A stretch of DNA of 17,269 nucleotides from Bacteroides sp. Its GTDB lineage: Bacteria; Bacteroidota; Bacteroidia; Bacteroidales; Bacteroidaceae. Positions 1 to 8,755 of this stretch are shown piece after piece. The stretch spans positions 1-17,269 of the forward strand of contig JAUMWZ010000014.1 in NCBI GenBank assembly GCA_030529405.1, in the 5' to 3' direction. The notes below the pieces were generated by a model that was given only the letters and a program-made list of their open reading frames with translations, did not search any database and was not told where the DNA came from. The position numbers and the translations under genes are program-made. The number at the start of each line of letters is the position of its first letter. Position 1 is the stretch's first letter.

Positions 1-2501
1 ATTACTCCTTGCAAGAAACCTTCTTTATGCTTTAGTTCAGCCTCCATACGTGCTATTTCTGCATCTACATCAATAAGATTTCCTATCGGAACGCTATATT
101 CTGTCACTCCAACCATAAATGAAGATACTCCTTCAGCCTTATTGCTTACAGTTTCTATTTCACTTAGGTTTGCAAGTTTAGCAACTACTGTGTTCAGAGC
201 AGATATAGGGTTTTCGCCGGTTACTTGAAGAGTAAGTTCCTCTTTCATTGCTATATTTTTCTGTGCTCTGATAGTACGTATGCTGCTTATCACTTCTTTA
301 GCCGCCTCGAAATTCTTTATCACCTCTTCGTTTATAACAGATGTGTTAAGTTTGTCTGCATCTACCATTAGGCTCTCACCCTCTTTACGTTCAGTCATTT
401 GTTGCCATAGTTCTTCTGTGATGAAAGGCATAAATGGGTGAAGAGTATGCAACAGATTGTCGAAGAATAAAAGTGTTGCCTCGTAAGTCTTTCTGTCTAT
501 TCCTGCTCCGTATGCAGGTTTGATAAGTTCAAGATACCATGCTGAAAACTCGTCCCAGAACAGTTTATACACTGCCATAAGTGCTTCGCTAAGTCTATAC
601 TTACTGAACAGGTCTTTAACCTCAGCAGACACTTGTTTTTGTTTCTCTGTAAACCACTCAACAGCCAACTTTGACGCTTCTGGCATTTCTGCTTTATCGT
701 CTATCTGCCAACCCTTTATCAAGCGGAAGGCATTCCATATCTTATTGCAGAAGTTACGTCCTTGCTCACACAAAGCCTCATCAAACAAGATGTCATTTCC
801 AGCTGGTGCAGACAACATCATACCCATACGAACTCCGTCAGCACCATATTGTGCAATCAAATCTAATGGGTCTGGAGAGTTACCTGCAGATTTAGACATC
901 TTCTTACCCTTCTTATCTCTTACGATACCTGTGAAGTAAACATTCTTAAATGGCATATCGCCACAGTACTCATAGCCTGCCATTATCATGCGGGCAACCC
1001 AGAAAAAGATTATGTCTGGTCCTGTAACAAGGTCTGCAGTAGGATAATAGTATTTCATTTCTTCGTTATTCGGCTCGTTAATTCCGTTGAACAAAGAAAT
1101 AGGCCATAGCCAAGATGAGAACCAAGTGTCAAGACAGTCTTCGTCTTGTCTTAGGTCTTTTGCCGTAAGTTGTGCATTACCTGTTTTCTCGATAGCCTTA
1201 CTTACCGCCTCGTCTATACTTGCCGCAACCACATAACCACCTTCAGGTAGGAAGTAAGCAGGTATTCTGTGTCCCCACCACAATTGACGGCTGATACACC
1301 AGTCTTTGATGTTTTCCATCCAGTGTCTGTATGTATTCTTATATTTTGATGGATAAAATTTAAGCTCATCGTTCATTACTGGTGGCAAAGCTATATTTGC
1401 AAAGTGTTCCATCTTTAAGAACCATTGCATAGATAGCTTAGGTTCTATTGCCACATCTGTACGTTCTGAATAGCCAACTTTATTTGTGTAGTCTTCTACT
1501 TTCTCTAGCAACTCCGCCTCAGCCAAGTCTTTTGCAATTTGCTTTCTTACAGCAAATCTGTCCATACCGACATATAGCTGTGCCTTTTCGTTTAATGTTC
1601 CGTTGTCGTTGAATATATCAATGGTTTCAAGATTATACTTTTCGCCAAGCATATAGTCGTTCACATCGTGTGCAGGTGTTACTTTCAAGCAACCTGTACC
1701 AAACTCAATGTCCACGTAATCGTCTTCAATAACAGGGATTGAACGACCTACAAGTGGCACTATAACTCTCTTGCCTTTGAGCCAATTGTTTTTAGGGTCA
1801 TTAGGGTTGATACACATAGCTGTGTCGCCCATGATAGTTTCCGGACGGGTTGTTGCTACTACTGCATAGCGTCCTTGTTCATCTCCTTCTACCTTATATC
1901 TTAGGTAGTAAAGTTTGCCATGTTCTTCCTTATATATCACTTCTTCGTCAGACAGAGCCGTAAGTGCTTTAGGGTCCCAGTTTACCATTCTCACGCCACG
2001 GTATATAAGTCCTTTTTCGTAAAGGTCTACAAATACTTTCATGACGCTTTCGCTACGCACTTCGTCCATAGTGAATGCAGTTCTGTCCCAGTCACACGAT
2101 GCACCTAACTTCCTAAGTTGCTTTAGTATGATTCCTCCGTGTTCTTCTGTCCATTCCCAAGCGTGCTTAAGAAACTCCTCACGCGTAAGGTCTGTTTTTT
2201 TAATTCCTTTAGACGCCAATCTGCCAACCACCTTTGCTTCTGTTGCAATTGATGCATGGTCTGTTCCCGGCACCCAACACGCATTTTTCCCGTCCATACG
2301 TGCTCTACGAACAAGAATGTCTTGTATGGTATTGTTTAGCATATGCCCCATGTGTAACACTCCTGTTACGTTTGGCGGAGGTATAACTATTGTGTACGGC
2401 TCTCTATCGTCAGGTTTAGAACTGAATAACTTATGTTCCTCCCAATACTTATACCACTTCTCCTCAACTTCTGAGGGATTATATTTACTTGCTAATTCCA
2501 T
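1..2501 (-). CDS. valS: Valyl-tRNA synthetase, C-terminus cut by window edge
   Basis: Class Ia aminoacyl-tRNA synthetase that charges tRNA-Val with valine in the cytoplasm. The frame is open from an ATG at 2501 to the window edge (833 codons); roughly the last 40 residues of a usual length near 875 are missing, part of the C-terminal coiled-coil arm that contacts tRNA. Seen in translation: N-terminus MELASKYNPSEVEEKWYKYW, the HIGH-type motif HMGH at residues 50-53 within PPPNVTGVLHMGH, the editing-domain motif TTRPE at 217-221, and KMSKS at 534-538 followed by AGNSPDPLDL, which is typical of ValS rather than IleS or LeuS. The anticodon-binding domain follows. No SD-like sequence precedes the ATG, as is common in Bacteroidota. 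It appears to be a single gene behind its own promoter, separated from the upstream HAD gene by a terminator and a repeat array. Confidence 0.97.
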   Translation of the reverse strand, partial: MELASKYNPSEVEEKWYKYWEEHKLFSSKPDDREPYTIVIPPPNVTGVLHMGHMLNNTIQDILVRRARMDGKNACWVPGTDHASIATEAKVVGRLASKGIKKTDLTREEFLKHAWEWTEEHGGIILKQLRKLGASCDWDRTAFTMDEVRSESVMKVFVDLYEKGLIYRGVRMVNWDPKALTALSDEEVIYKEEHGKLYYLRYKVEGDEQGRYAVVATTRPETIMGDTAMCINPNDPKNNWLKGKRVIVPLVGRSIPVIEDDYVDIEFGTGCLKVTPAHDVNDYMLGEKYNLETIDIFNDNGTLNEKAQLYVGMDRFAVRKQIAKDLAEAELLEKVEDYTNKVGYSERTDVAIEPKLSMQWFLKMEHFANIALPPVMNDELKFYPSKYKNTYRHWMENIKDWCISRQLWWGHRIPAYFLPEGGYVVAASIDEAVSKAIEKTGNAQLTAKDLRQDEDCLDTWFSSWLWPISLFNGINEPNNEEMKYYYPTADLVTGPDIIFFWVARMIMAGYEYCGDMPFKNVYFTGIVRDKKGKKMSKSAGNSPDPLDLIAQYGADGVRMGMMLSAPAGNDILFDEALCEQGRNFCNKIWNAFRLIKGWQIDDKAEMPEASKLAVEWFTEKQKQVSAEVKDLFSKYRLSEALMAVYKLFWDEFSAWYLELIKPAYGAGIDRKTYEATLLFFDNLLHTLHPFMPFITEELWQQMTERKEGESLMVDADKLNTSVINEEVIKNFEAAKEVISSIRTIRAQKNIAMKEELTLQVTGENPISALNTVVAKLANLSEIETVSNKAEGVSSFMVGVTEYSVPIGNLIDVDAEIARMEAELKHKEGFLQGV

Positions 2502-2543
2502 TTATATTGTGTCTTATTGATTTCGTTTTCAAAATACAGTTTG

Positions 2544-2551
2544 CAAAAGTA
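2544..2551 (-). promoter_or_regulatory. Candidate valS promoter -7 box
   Basis: The minus strand reads TACTTTTG, an exact match to the Bacteroidetes sigma-ABfr -7 consensus TAnnTTTG, 42 bases before the valS ATG. A convincing -33 TTTG is not visible at 19-21 bases further upstream (GTTTT is there), so the call rests on the -7 box and position. A small inverted repeat (2567-2588) lies where the -33 region would be. Confidence 0.4.
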
Positions 2552-2653
2552 ATGAAAATAAAGCGTGTGTAAAACAGTTGTACACTGTAATTTAACAGAT
2601 GAAATATAATTTAGCTTGTAAGTCTATGCTCACGAAAAGAAAAGCGACCGTAA

Positions 2654-2785
2654 CCGCCTTGCAAATTATATACAGTTTGCAAATCAAGTATATATAGTTT
2701 AGAAAAACGTGATTTACGGCTTGAAAAGCAGGTGAAAGAAGGTTGAAAAAGCAATGTAAAGACCCTAAAAACGTATTGTATATAA
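2654..2785. repeat. 22-bp period repeat array 1
   Basis: Six consecutive 22-base units, ending at 2675, 2697, 2719, 2741, 2763 and 2785. The second, TTTGCAAATCAAGTATATAT plus AG, is closest to the consensus. The first is similar, and the last four degenerate but keep the TTGAAAA-like start in phase. The array lies between the terminator of the HAD gene and the valS promoter, 150-285 bases upstream of the valS start. It belongs to the same family as arrays at 8668, 11633, 13104 and 17168. Confidence 0.7.
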
Positions 2786-2787
2786 AC

Positions 2788-2816
2788 AAAAAGGTGAGCC
2801 TCGTAGGGCTCACCCT
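2788..2816 (-). terminator. Intrinsic terminator after the HAD gene
   Basis: On the minus strand GGTGAGCC (2814-2807), a 6-base loop and GGCTCACC (2800-2793) form a perfect 8-bp GC-rich stem, followed at once by TTTTT (2792-2788), G and TTT. It lies about 60 bases after the HAD stop codon and would end the transcript running from the M16 peptidase gene through the ABC genes. Confidence 0.88.
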
Positions 2817-2829
2817 AGTATGTAGTTAG

Positions 2830-2860
2830 GCGCAAAAGCGCATATATACCGTTAAAACGG
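2830..2860. other. Two small hairpins between HAD stop and terminator
   Basis: GCGC-AAAA-GCGC (2830-2841) and CCGTT-AA-AACGG (2849-2860) are two short perfect inverted repeats. On the minus-strand transcript they form small stems with U-rich loops directly before the intrinsic terminator, so the 3' UTR of this operon would carry three stems in a row. They could protect the mRNA 3' end; that role is inferred. Confidence 0.4.
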
Positions 2861-2874
2861 AGTTTATCTATCGT

Positions 2875-3525
2875 CTACTGACAAAGTTCTGATAAAGAAT
2901 TGGCAACTAACACATTATTGTATCTCATCAACTCTTCTTTTGTAGTCATTCCGTTAAGCACTCCCGCAAAAGATATGCCCGCTCGTGTTGCAGTTTCAGC
3001 ATCTACGGTGCTGTCGCCAATATAAAGCACATCAGATTTATTGACACCCAATTTATCCACCGCATACAACAATCCTTCTGGCGAAGGCTTTGGACTGCTA
3101 ACATCTTCGCCACCTATCACAATATCAAAGAAGTCTTCTGACAAAAACGAAGACATAAACGTTGTTATGCGATAACGATATTTGGTAGAGATGATGCCCA
3201 CTTTTGCGCCACCTTGTTTTAGTTTTCGCAGTGTGTCAATAGTGTCGTGATAGAGAACAGTCTTGCCGTTCATGTGAATATCGGCAGTTTTCACATAGTC
3301 TTTCTTCATCTTCATCACTTGCTCCATATCTGTCAGACCCGTGAGAAGTATGAAAGACTCTTCAAGTGTTTTGCCAATAGTGCGTTTTATATCATCGTCT
3401 GCAATATCGTTGTAGCCATATTGCTTGAAAACCGTTTGGAAACAAAAGACTATACCCGCAGAAGAATCGGCAAGGGTATAGTCAAAGTCAAAAAGGAATG
3501 TGTTGTATCTGCTATGTGTGTACAT
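2875..3525 (-). CDS. HAD-superfamily phosphatase, phosphoglycolate phosphatase-like
   Basis: Cytoplasmic haloacid-dehalogenase-type phosphatase of 216 residues, the usual length for the Gph/PgmB-like subfamily with a helical cap. Motif I is FDFDYTLAD with nucleophile D13 and acid/base D15. The cap spans about residues 20-85. Motif II is in VGIISTKYR (S113 or T114), motif III is K146 in SSPKPSPEG, and motif IV is GDSTVDAE with D171 and D175 for Mg. The complete catalytic set argues for an active enzyme. The substrate cannot be read from sequence; phosphoglycolate, a sugar phosphate or pyrophosphate are all possible. It starts at an ATG 16 bases after the ABC ATPase stop, so it is probably the last gene of that operon, and a strong terminator follows. 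No mechanistic link to the transporter is evident. Confidence 0.9.
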   Translation of the reverse strand: MYTHSRYNTFLFDFDYTLADSSAGIVFCFQTVFKQYGYNDIADDDIKRTIGKTLEESFILLTGLTDMEQVMKMKKDYVKTADIHMNGKTVLYHDTIDTLRKLKQGGAKVGIISTKYRYRITTFMSSFLSEDFFDIVIGGEDVSSPKPSPEGLLYAVDKLGVNKSDVLYIGDSTVDAETATRAGISFAGVLNGMTTKEELMRYNNVLVANSLSELCQ

Positions 3526-3541
3526 ATATTATATGTCTGTT

Positions 3542-4240
3542 TTATTCAACCGAGAAGTATTGTTGCAACTCATTTTCGGCGTTGTCATCATTGGTTAGAT
3601 GTTTGATTACCTTACCGTTTTCTAACAAAACAATGGTTTTACACAAGTCCACCGTATGGTTTAAGTTATGACTTGATACTATCACAGTAGCTCCATGCTC
3701 CTCATTATACTTTTTGAGTATATTCTTTATCATCACTTGCGAACTAGGGTCGAGGTAGTTAAAAGGCTCATCAAGAATCAAAAGTTTAGGAGTATTTATC
3801 ATTGCCGATATAATGCCTATCTTTTGTTTATTACCACTCGAAAAGTTTCTGATATACTTCTTCTGACCAAGTATTTCACCATTCATAAGGCGAGAAAAGT
3901 TAGACAAAAACTCATCTACCTGCTGTTTGTTCTTGCCGTGTACTTTGCCAATAAAGTAGAAAAATTCATCAGGAGTGAGATAGTCTATCAAAAAGCCCTC
4001 GTCAATGAATGCTCCTGTTGTTTTCTTCCATTCGTCTGTGGCGGTAACGTCTTTATCGTCAATCTTAACCGAGCCATTGTTCACCTTGAGCAAGTCTAGT
4101 ATAAGGCGAAACAGAGTAGTCTTTCCGGCTCCGTTGTTACCCACTAAGCCCACCAACTCACCATCGTTTATCGTAAGGCTATCTATATCTACGGCACATT
4201 TTGTACCGAAATTCTTCACTAAGTTTTCTATCTGTATCAT
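3542..4240 (-). CDS. ABC transporter ATP-binding protein
   Basis: ATPase subunit of an ABC-2-type transporter, 232 residues, at the cytoplasmic face of the inner membrane. Walker A is GNNGAGKTT (34-42), the signature is FSSGNKQK (133-140, replacing LSGGQ), Walker B with catalytic glutamate is LLILDEP (153-159, E158), the D-loop follows in NYLDP, and the H-loop is H191 in VSSHNL. The Q-loop position reads GAFIDEGF without a clear Gln, as in BcrA/DrrA-like export ATPases. It starts 12 bases after the permease stop, and the pair surely forms one transporter. The substrate is unknown; the family includes exporters of peptides, lipids and antibiotics. Confidence 0.95.
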   Translation of the reverse strand: MIQIENLVKNFGTKCAVDIDSLTINDGELVGLVGNNGAGKTTLFRLILDLLKVNNGSVKIDDKDVTATDEWKKTTGAFIDEGFLIDYLTPDEFFYFIGKVHGKNKQQVDEFLSNFSRLMNGEILGQKKYIRNFSSGNKQKIGIISAMINTPKLLILDEPFNYLDPSSQVMIKNILKKYNEEHGATVIVSSHNLNHTVDLCKTIVLLENGKVIKHLTNDDNAENELQQYFSVE

Positions 4241-4252
4241 TAGATTGTATTT

Positions 4253-5743
4253 CTATTTTCTCGTTCTTGTATTTATATATCCCTCTATACTTTTATACTT
4301 GCGCTTTAATATTCTGTTGGCTATGCTCTTGAGCCATAAAGGCGACAAAAGAATGAACAACACTCCGCAAGAAACATATATGATGTGCAAAATCCAGTTG
4401 TCTATTGCAAACACCAAACTTGATATTGTTGCAATCGCAAAGAATACTACAATTGTCATCTTAAAGCCTACTCCCTTGTTCGTCGTAATCTTAGTATTCA
4501 ACGGCATAGTGCTTTTGTTGTAAACAGCAAGCTGCATAATCAAGAAGAAGCCAAAGCCTATGATGAAAATAAAGTTAGACACTATAGCATAGAGAGTAAT
4601 ATCTTCTCTGCTCAACAACGGAAGAAGTAGCAACAAGAATATAAACGATACAAGAACACTGAAATAATATTTCACCTTTATCAGCTTAATAAGCGAAAGC
4701 CTACCAGTATATAACAGCTCAATGTAGTTACCTTCATACGACATCAACCCACCAAGAAGTGAGATTGAAGCAAGCAACATCGGATAGTTTATCAAGAACA
4801 ATGACGAAAGCTCTCCTGAATAAATGTCGGTATATAGTCCAAGAAAAACGAAGGCAACAAACATCAACGGTATCCCTATCAGTCCTTGCTTTGGCACAGA
4901 GTTTCTTGTAAGTAACTTAAACTCCAGCTTTATGTATTCGCCAACATCTTTATATCTGTCAAGAAAAGAGAAATCTCTAATCTTGTCATTACCTTGTTTT
5001 GTTTCTATGGCAAGCTCAATATTGGTAATCTTTGTCAGTATTTTTGCGCCAGACTTCCATAAAACAAAAATCAAAAGCAACAAAGATGCAAAGGCTATCA
5101 AATTGAACTCAATCAACCACTCTCCGAAGTACATAAAACCAATGAATATAGGCGAATTTTCAACTCTTAATACTCCATATCCAAGTGATATATAAATTAA
5201 AAGTGGAATAAGTATAGTGTACTTCTTATATGATATTAAATTGCGACATATCAAAGACCATAGTCCGTTTGCCACAATAAGCATCAATATTCCAAGCCAA
5301 TAGGAAAAGACACCAGTAAAACCAAATATTGGAGCTATGTTAATAACAGAAAAAGGAATGATGAAGCAGAACCAAAGAAGTTTATAAGGACTTAACAGGT
5401 TCTGCAACAGCATACTGTTGATTAGTTCTATTCTTTTAACCGGTAGCAGGAGATATGGACGCATCTCCTGCTGAGCCGGTTGTAATCTTAGATTGAAAAA
5501 GAAATCAATGAACAGAAGAAATATAAGACAGTATCCATTGAATATATCATACACGTTTCTGTTAGGTAATATTGAACCTAACATCTCCTCACTCATAAAG
5601 CCAAAGAATACTAAATAAAGAGCTGTGAGTACTAAGCCAACGTAATTGAAAATCTTAAACACCCTGTTAGTGTCATACATTGGGTGTCTGCGCTCAGATT
5701 TAGCCCTATGACTTCTAAGCTCCATCAACAATCTTAAATTCAT
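4253..5743 (-). CDS. Multi-spanning ABC permease, DUF5687-like
   Basis: Inner-membrane protein of 496 residues with about 12 hydrophobic segments (roughly 28-50, 70-86, 115-140, 144-164, 175-192, 200-230, 286-305, 318-335, 358-376, 382-408, 427-447 and 449-470). A basic N-terminus begins MNLRLLMELRSHRAKSERR, and a charged loop at about 232-285 ends in KLEFKLLTRN, similar to the N-terminus; two tandem half-modules are therefore likely, as in many ABC-2 exporters. It resembles the Bacteroidota permease family DUF5687; this is recognition by style, not a search. The ATPase gene follows 12 bases later. The ATG at 5743 has an AG-rich stretch (AAAAAGAAAG) just upstream and lies 26 bases after the M16 peptidase stop, so it is probably co-transcribed with that gene. 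Confidence 0.82.
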   Translation of the reverse strand: MNLRLLMELRSHRAKSERRHPMYDTNRVFKIFNYVGLVLTALYLVFFGFMSEEMLGSILPNRNVYDIFNGYCLIFLLFIDFFFNLRLQPAQQEMRPYLLLPVKRIELINSMLLQNLLSPYKLLWFCFIIPFSVINIAPIFGFTGVFSYWLGILMLIVANGLWSLICRNLISYKKYTILIPLLIYISLGYGVLRVENSPIFIGFMYFGEWLIEFNLIAFASLLLLIFVLWKSGAKILTKITNIELAIETKQGNDKIRDFSFLDRYKDVGEYIKLEFKLLTRNSVPKQGLIGIPLMFVAFVFLGLYTDIYSGELSSLFLINYPMLLASISLLGGLMSYEGNYIELLYTGRLSLIKLIKVKYYFSVLVSFIFLLLLLPLLSREDITLYAIVSNFIFIIGFGFFLIMQLAVYNKSTMPLNTKITTNKGVGFKMTIVVFFAIATISSLVFAIDNWILHIIYVSCGVLFILLSPLWLKSIANRILKRKYKSIEGYINTRTRK

Positions 5744-5769
5744 CTTTCTTTTTGTGTTCTTTTATCGTT

Positions 5770-8604
5770 CTATTTCTTTTCAGGGCTTGTCATCACAGCC
5801 TTTATTATGTTCTTTTGTTTCAACAAATCATTAAGTAGAGCCTTAACGTCTTCTACCGTAATGCTGTTTATTGTTTCTTCATATCCTTCTACCATTTCAA
5901 TTCCAGAGAAAATCTTTGAAGAAAGAGCCGAAAGCCAATAGCCATTTTCTTTCTTTGCAGCTGTAACTTGCTTTATCATAAACTCTTTTATCTTCTTGAC
6001 ATTCTCTTCTGAAGGCCCATTTTCTGCCATCTTGTAAAGTTGGTCTAATACAATCTTTGACAAATGTTCTCTCTTCTCAGGGTCTGTTTGGAAAGATATT
6101 TGAAGTGTCATAGTCTCAATTGGGTGTCTCTTTATACCTCCCTCGCAACCTACTCCATAAGTGCCACCTTCTTTTTCACGTATCTCGTCTGTGTATACCA
6201 TAGTCAATGCCTCTGTCAATATATCCATAGTGAGAGAGTTTTTAAGAGAATATTTCGCATCACCTGTAAGCACATAAAGTATTGTTGCCATATGAGATTC
6301 CTGTTGTTTCTCAAACTCATGGCTGTGTTTTCCCTTTAGAATGTATAGCTTGTTATCACGGTAATATTCCTTGCGCTTAATACTTGGTAGCGATGCAATA
6401 TACTTTTCAATTAAAGGAATAGCTGTGTTTACGTCTATGTTTCCTACAAAGAAGAAAGTAAAGTCGCTTGCATCAGCAAAACGGTCAGCATACATTTCAA
6501 GTACACGGTCGTAGTTTATCTTATCAACATCAGCCTCTTTGAAACTTATTGCACGTGGGTGGTTGCCGTAAAGATATACAGATATAGAGTCACCAAAGGC
6601 TCTCATAGGATTAGCATAAGCATTGTGTAGCGCATCTTTATATTTAGTTGCGAAAGCATCAAACGCCTCTTTATCTTTACGTGGTGAAGTAAATCCAAGG
6701 TAAGTAAGTTGAAGCATCGTCTCAAGGTCTTTAGGTGAACAGCTACCTGATACTTCCTCTGTTCTGTCAGAGATGCTTGTTGATGCGGTAGCATTCTTTC
6801 CTGTAAGTGCTTTTCCTAAAGAAACTCTATCGAAATTGCCTAGCCCTCCGATTTGAGCGGCACTATTAAGTACTTGTATGTTGTATATATCTTTATTGTC
6901 GAACAAGCTGTGTCCTCCCCAACTTGATGCACTCATTATTATTTGGTCAGCCTTAAAGTCGGTAGGTTTGATATATACTTTCACTCCATTTGATAGTACA
7001 AGTTTAGTAGAACCATATATATCGTTGTCCACTCTCTTTATTACTTTTCCTGCTTTTGGTTCTTTAGCAATAAGTGGTTCATTAGTCACTTTGTCCTCGT
7101 ATGTTTCAAGTTGTAAGTTTGGCATATTCTTTAGCATAGCCAACACTTGTTGTTCAGTAGGATAAGTGATGTTTTCTTTGTCCGGACCAGCTATTATTGC
7201 TACTTCATTTTTACCGTCAAACAGTGTCTTAGCTAGTTGATTTATGTGTTCAAGTGTAGTGCTTTCAGCTATTTGTTTCATTAGTTTATAGCTATATTCT
7301 ACATCTACTAGAGGTTCATTATTCAAGAAGTGTTGCAAGCATAAGTCCACTATAGATCCATTCTTACGATTGTCTTTTTCTTTGTATGCTACTTCCAATG
7401 TGTTCAGATAGTTTGCTTTCACTCTATCATATTCAGACTGTGTAAATCCGTATCTCTTTACTTTCTCTAGTTCTGACAATGCTGCTTCCATTCCTTCTGC
7501 AACTTTGTTTGGGCGACAAACAACAGACAACTCGAAAGCGTCTTTTGTTCTCGACAAGATGAACTGTCCATATCCCAATGTTGAGCCTACAAATGGGCAG
7601 TTAGGCTTCTCAGACAATTCATACAATCGACTATTTGTCATTGAAATAATAGATGACTTAAGATAATCGAAAGCAAGATATAGTGGTGTTTCTTTAACTT
7701 CTGCAGGCACAGGTTCTTTCTTTGAATACACCAATGCTTGTACAGAAGTAAGTTCTTTATCTTTACCTATAAAGATGATAGGTTCTTTATTGTCTTCTAC
7801 CGGATAATACTCTCTTTTGGCAGGATTAACAGGAGCCTTCACATCTTTGAATAGTTCTTTCAGTTTTGCTTCTACATAGTCCACATCTATATCGCCAACT
7901 ATAATCAAACCTTGTTGGTCTGGGCGATACCACTTATGATAGTAGTCTTTTATTGCTTTATAAGGGAAGTTATTGATAACGTCAATGCTACCTATTGGCA
8001 TACAGTCTGAGTATTTTGAGTTAGGATATAGCACTGGCAACGCATTAGTCAATATTCTTTGCATACCACTGTTTGTGCTTCTCCATTCTTCTCTGATAAC
8101 TCCTCTTTCTTTGTCAATTTCGTCATCACGAAGTAATATTGCTCCCGACCAGTCATGCAATATAAGCAAGCAAGAGTCTACCACTTGAATGTTGTTTGTA
8201 GGCACGTTGCTGATATTGTAAACTGTTTCGTCCACACCTGTATATGCGTTTAGGTCTTCGCCAAACTTTATTCCCTTGCTTTCGCACCATTTGATTATTC
8301 CCAATCCCTTATCATCTCCTGGGAAATTCTTAGTTCCATTAAACGCCATATGTTCAAGGAAGTGTGCCAAACCTCTTTGTTCTGGTTCTTCAAGTATAGC
8401 CCCTACTTTCTGAGCGATATAAAACTCTGCTCTTTTTTCTGGCTTAGCATTATGTCTAATGTAATAAGTCAAGCCATTGTCAAGCTTACCAATTCTCACC
8501 TTAGCATCTAATGGCATCTTCTGAAATTGTTGTGCTTCGGCTAAGAAGGTGTTGCATAGTAGCATTGATAACACCACTAGCATGGGTTTAATTAGTTTGT
8601 TCAT
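5770..8604 (-). CDS. Exported M16 zinc metallopeptidase, PqqL-like, about 940 aa
   Basis: Secreted or periplasmic peptidase of the insulinase/pitrilysin family (M16), 944 residues, close to E. coli PqqL in length. The signal peptide is residues 1-24, with likely cleavage LAEA|QQ leaving an N-terminal Gln. The inverted zinc motif HFLEH is at 81-85 (H81, H85 ligands, E84 catalytic), and the downstream acidic residues E166 and E173 in KERGVIREEW fit the third ligand region. The second half contains more M16-type modules without a zinc motif, including YGVGCEGG, which resembles the substrate-binding R/Y region, so the protein looks like one active and one inactive half forming a clamshell. It is first in a run with an ABC permease, ATPase and HAD phosphatase. 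A peptidase beside an exporter could process its substrate, but that is inference. Confidence 0.94.
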   Translation of the reverse strand: MNKLIKPMLVVLSMLLCNTFLAEAQQFQKMPLDAKVRIGKLDNGLTYYIRHNAKPEKRAEFYIAQKVGAILEEPEQRGLAHFLEHMAFNGTKNFPGDDKGLGIIKWCESKGIKFGEDLNAYTGVDETVYNISNVPTNNIQVVDSCLLILHDWSGAILLRDDEIDKERGVIREEWRSTNSGMQRILTNALPVLYPNSKYSDCMPIGSIDVINNFPYKAIKDYYHKWYRPDQQGLIIVGDIDVDYVEAKLKELFKDVKAPVNPAKREYYPVEDNKEPIIFIGKDKELTSVQALVYSKKEPVPAEVKETPLYLAFDYLKSSIISMTNSRLYELSEKPNCPFVGSTLGYGQFILSRTKDAFELSVVCRPNKVAEGMEAALSELEKVKRYGFTQSEYDRVKANYLNTLEVAYKEKDNRKNGSIVDLCLQHFLNNEPLVDVEYSYKLMKQIAESTTLEHINQLAKTLFDGKNEVAIIAGPDKENITYPTEQQVLAMLKNMPNLQLETYEDKVTNEPLIAKEPKAGKVIKRVDNDIYGSTKLVLSNGVKVYIKPTDFKADQIIMSASSWGGHSLFDNKDIYNIQVLNSAAQIGGLGNFDRVSLGKALTGKNATASTSISDRTEEVSGSCSPKDLETMLQLTYLGFTSPRKDKEAFDAFATKYKDALHNAYANPMRAFGDSISVYLYGNHPRAISFKEADVDKINYDRVLEMYADRFADASDFTFFFVGNIDVNTAIPLIEKYIASLPSIKRKEYYRDNKLYILKGKHSHEFEKQQESHMATILYVLTGDAKYSLKNSLTMDILTEALTMVYTDEIREKEGGTYGVGCEGGIKRHPIETMTLQISFQTDPEKREHLSKIVLDQLYKMAENGPSEENVKKIKEFMIKQVTAAKKENGYWLSALSSKIFSGIEMVEGYEETINSITVEDVKALLNDLLKQKNIIKAVMTSPEKK

Positions 8605-8622
8605 GATTTTGTGTGTTTAATT

Positions 8623-8636
8623 ATACATATATGTAT
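8623..8636. promoter_or_regulatory. 14-bp perfect palindrome before the M16 peptidase gene
   Basis: ATACATATATGTAT is a perfect palindrome 18 bases upstream of the peptidase ATG, most likely in its 5' UTR or core promoter. It could be an operator or simply a product of local AT-richness; there is no poly-T after it. Confidence 0.3.
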
Positions 8637-8667
8637 CATATTTAGGTTTTTCTCTAAGTACATTTTA

Positions 8668-8755
8668 CTTGTTTCCAAACTATATATAGTCAATAAACAA
8701 ATTATATATAGTTGAAAAGTTAAGTATATACAGTCTGTGTGCAAACCATATATGG
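8668..8755. repeat. 22-bp period repeat array 2
   Basis: Four units with an exact 22-base period; their TATATAG-type ends fall at 8689, 8711, 8733 and 8755. The last unit carries TGCAAACCATATAT, a 14-mer also present in arrays 3 and 4, and extends into a 16-bp perfect palindrome AAACCATATATGGTTT (8743-8758) touching the kdsA stop codon (8760-8762). The array fills most of the gap between kdsA and the M16 peptidase gene, 64-151 bases upstream of the latter's start. Confidence 0.85.

Noticed and set aside
2592..2813. Minus-strand frame of 73 codons between the HAD gene and valS
   Set aside because: It spans repeat array 1 and begins inside the valS upstream region; the hydrophobic composition comes from the AT-rich repeats and the terminator lies in it.
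3522..3536. 15-base inverted repeat ACATATA-T-TATATGT covering the HAD start codon
   Set aside because: Pure AT alternation apart from the end bases; it could lower translation initiation but is likely a chance product.
8668..8755. Repeat arrays as a CRISPR array
   Set aside because: The period is only 22 bases with no room for repeat plus spacer, units are all related along their full length, and no cas gene is present.
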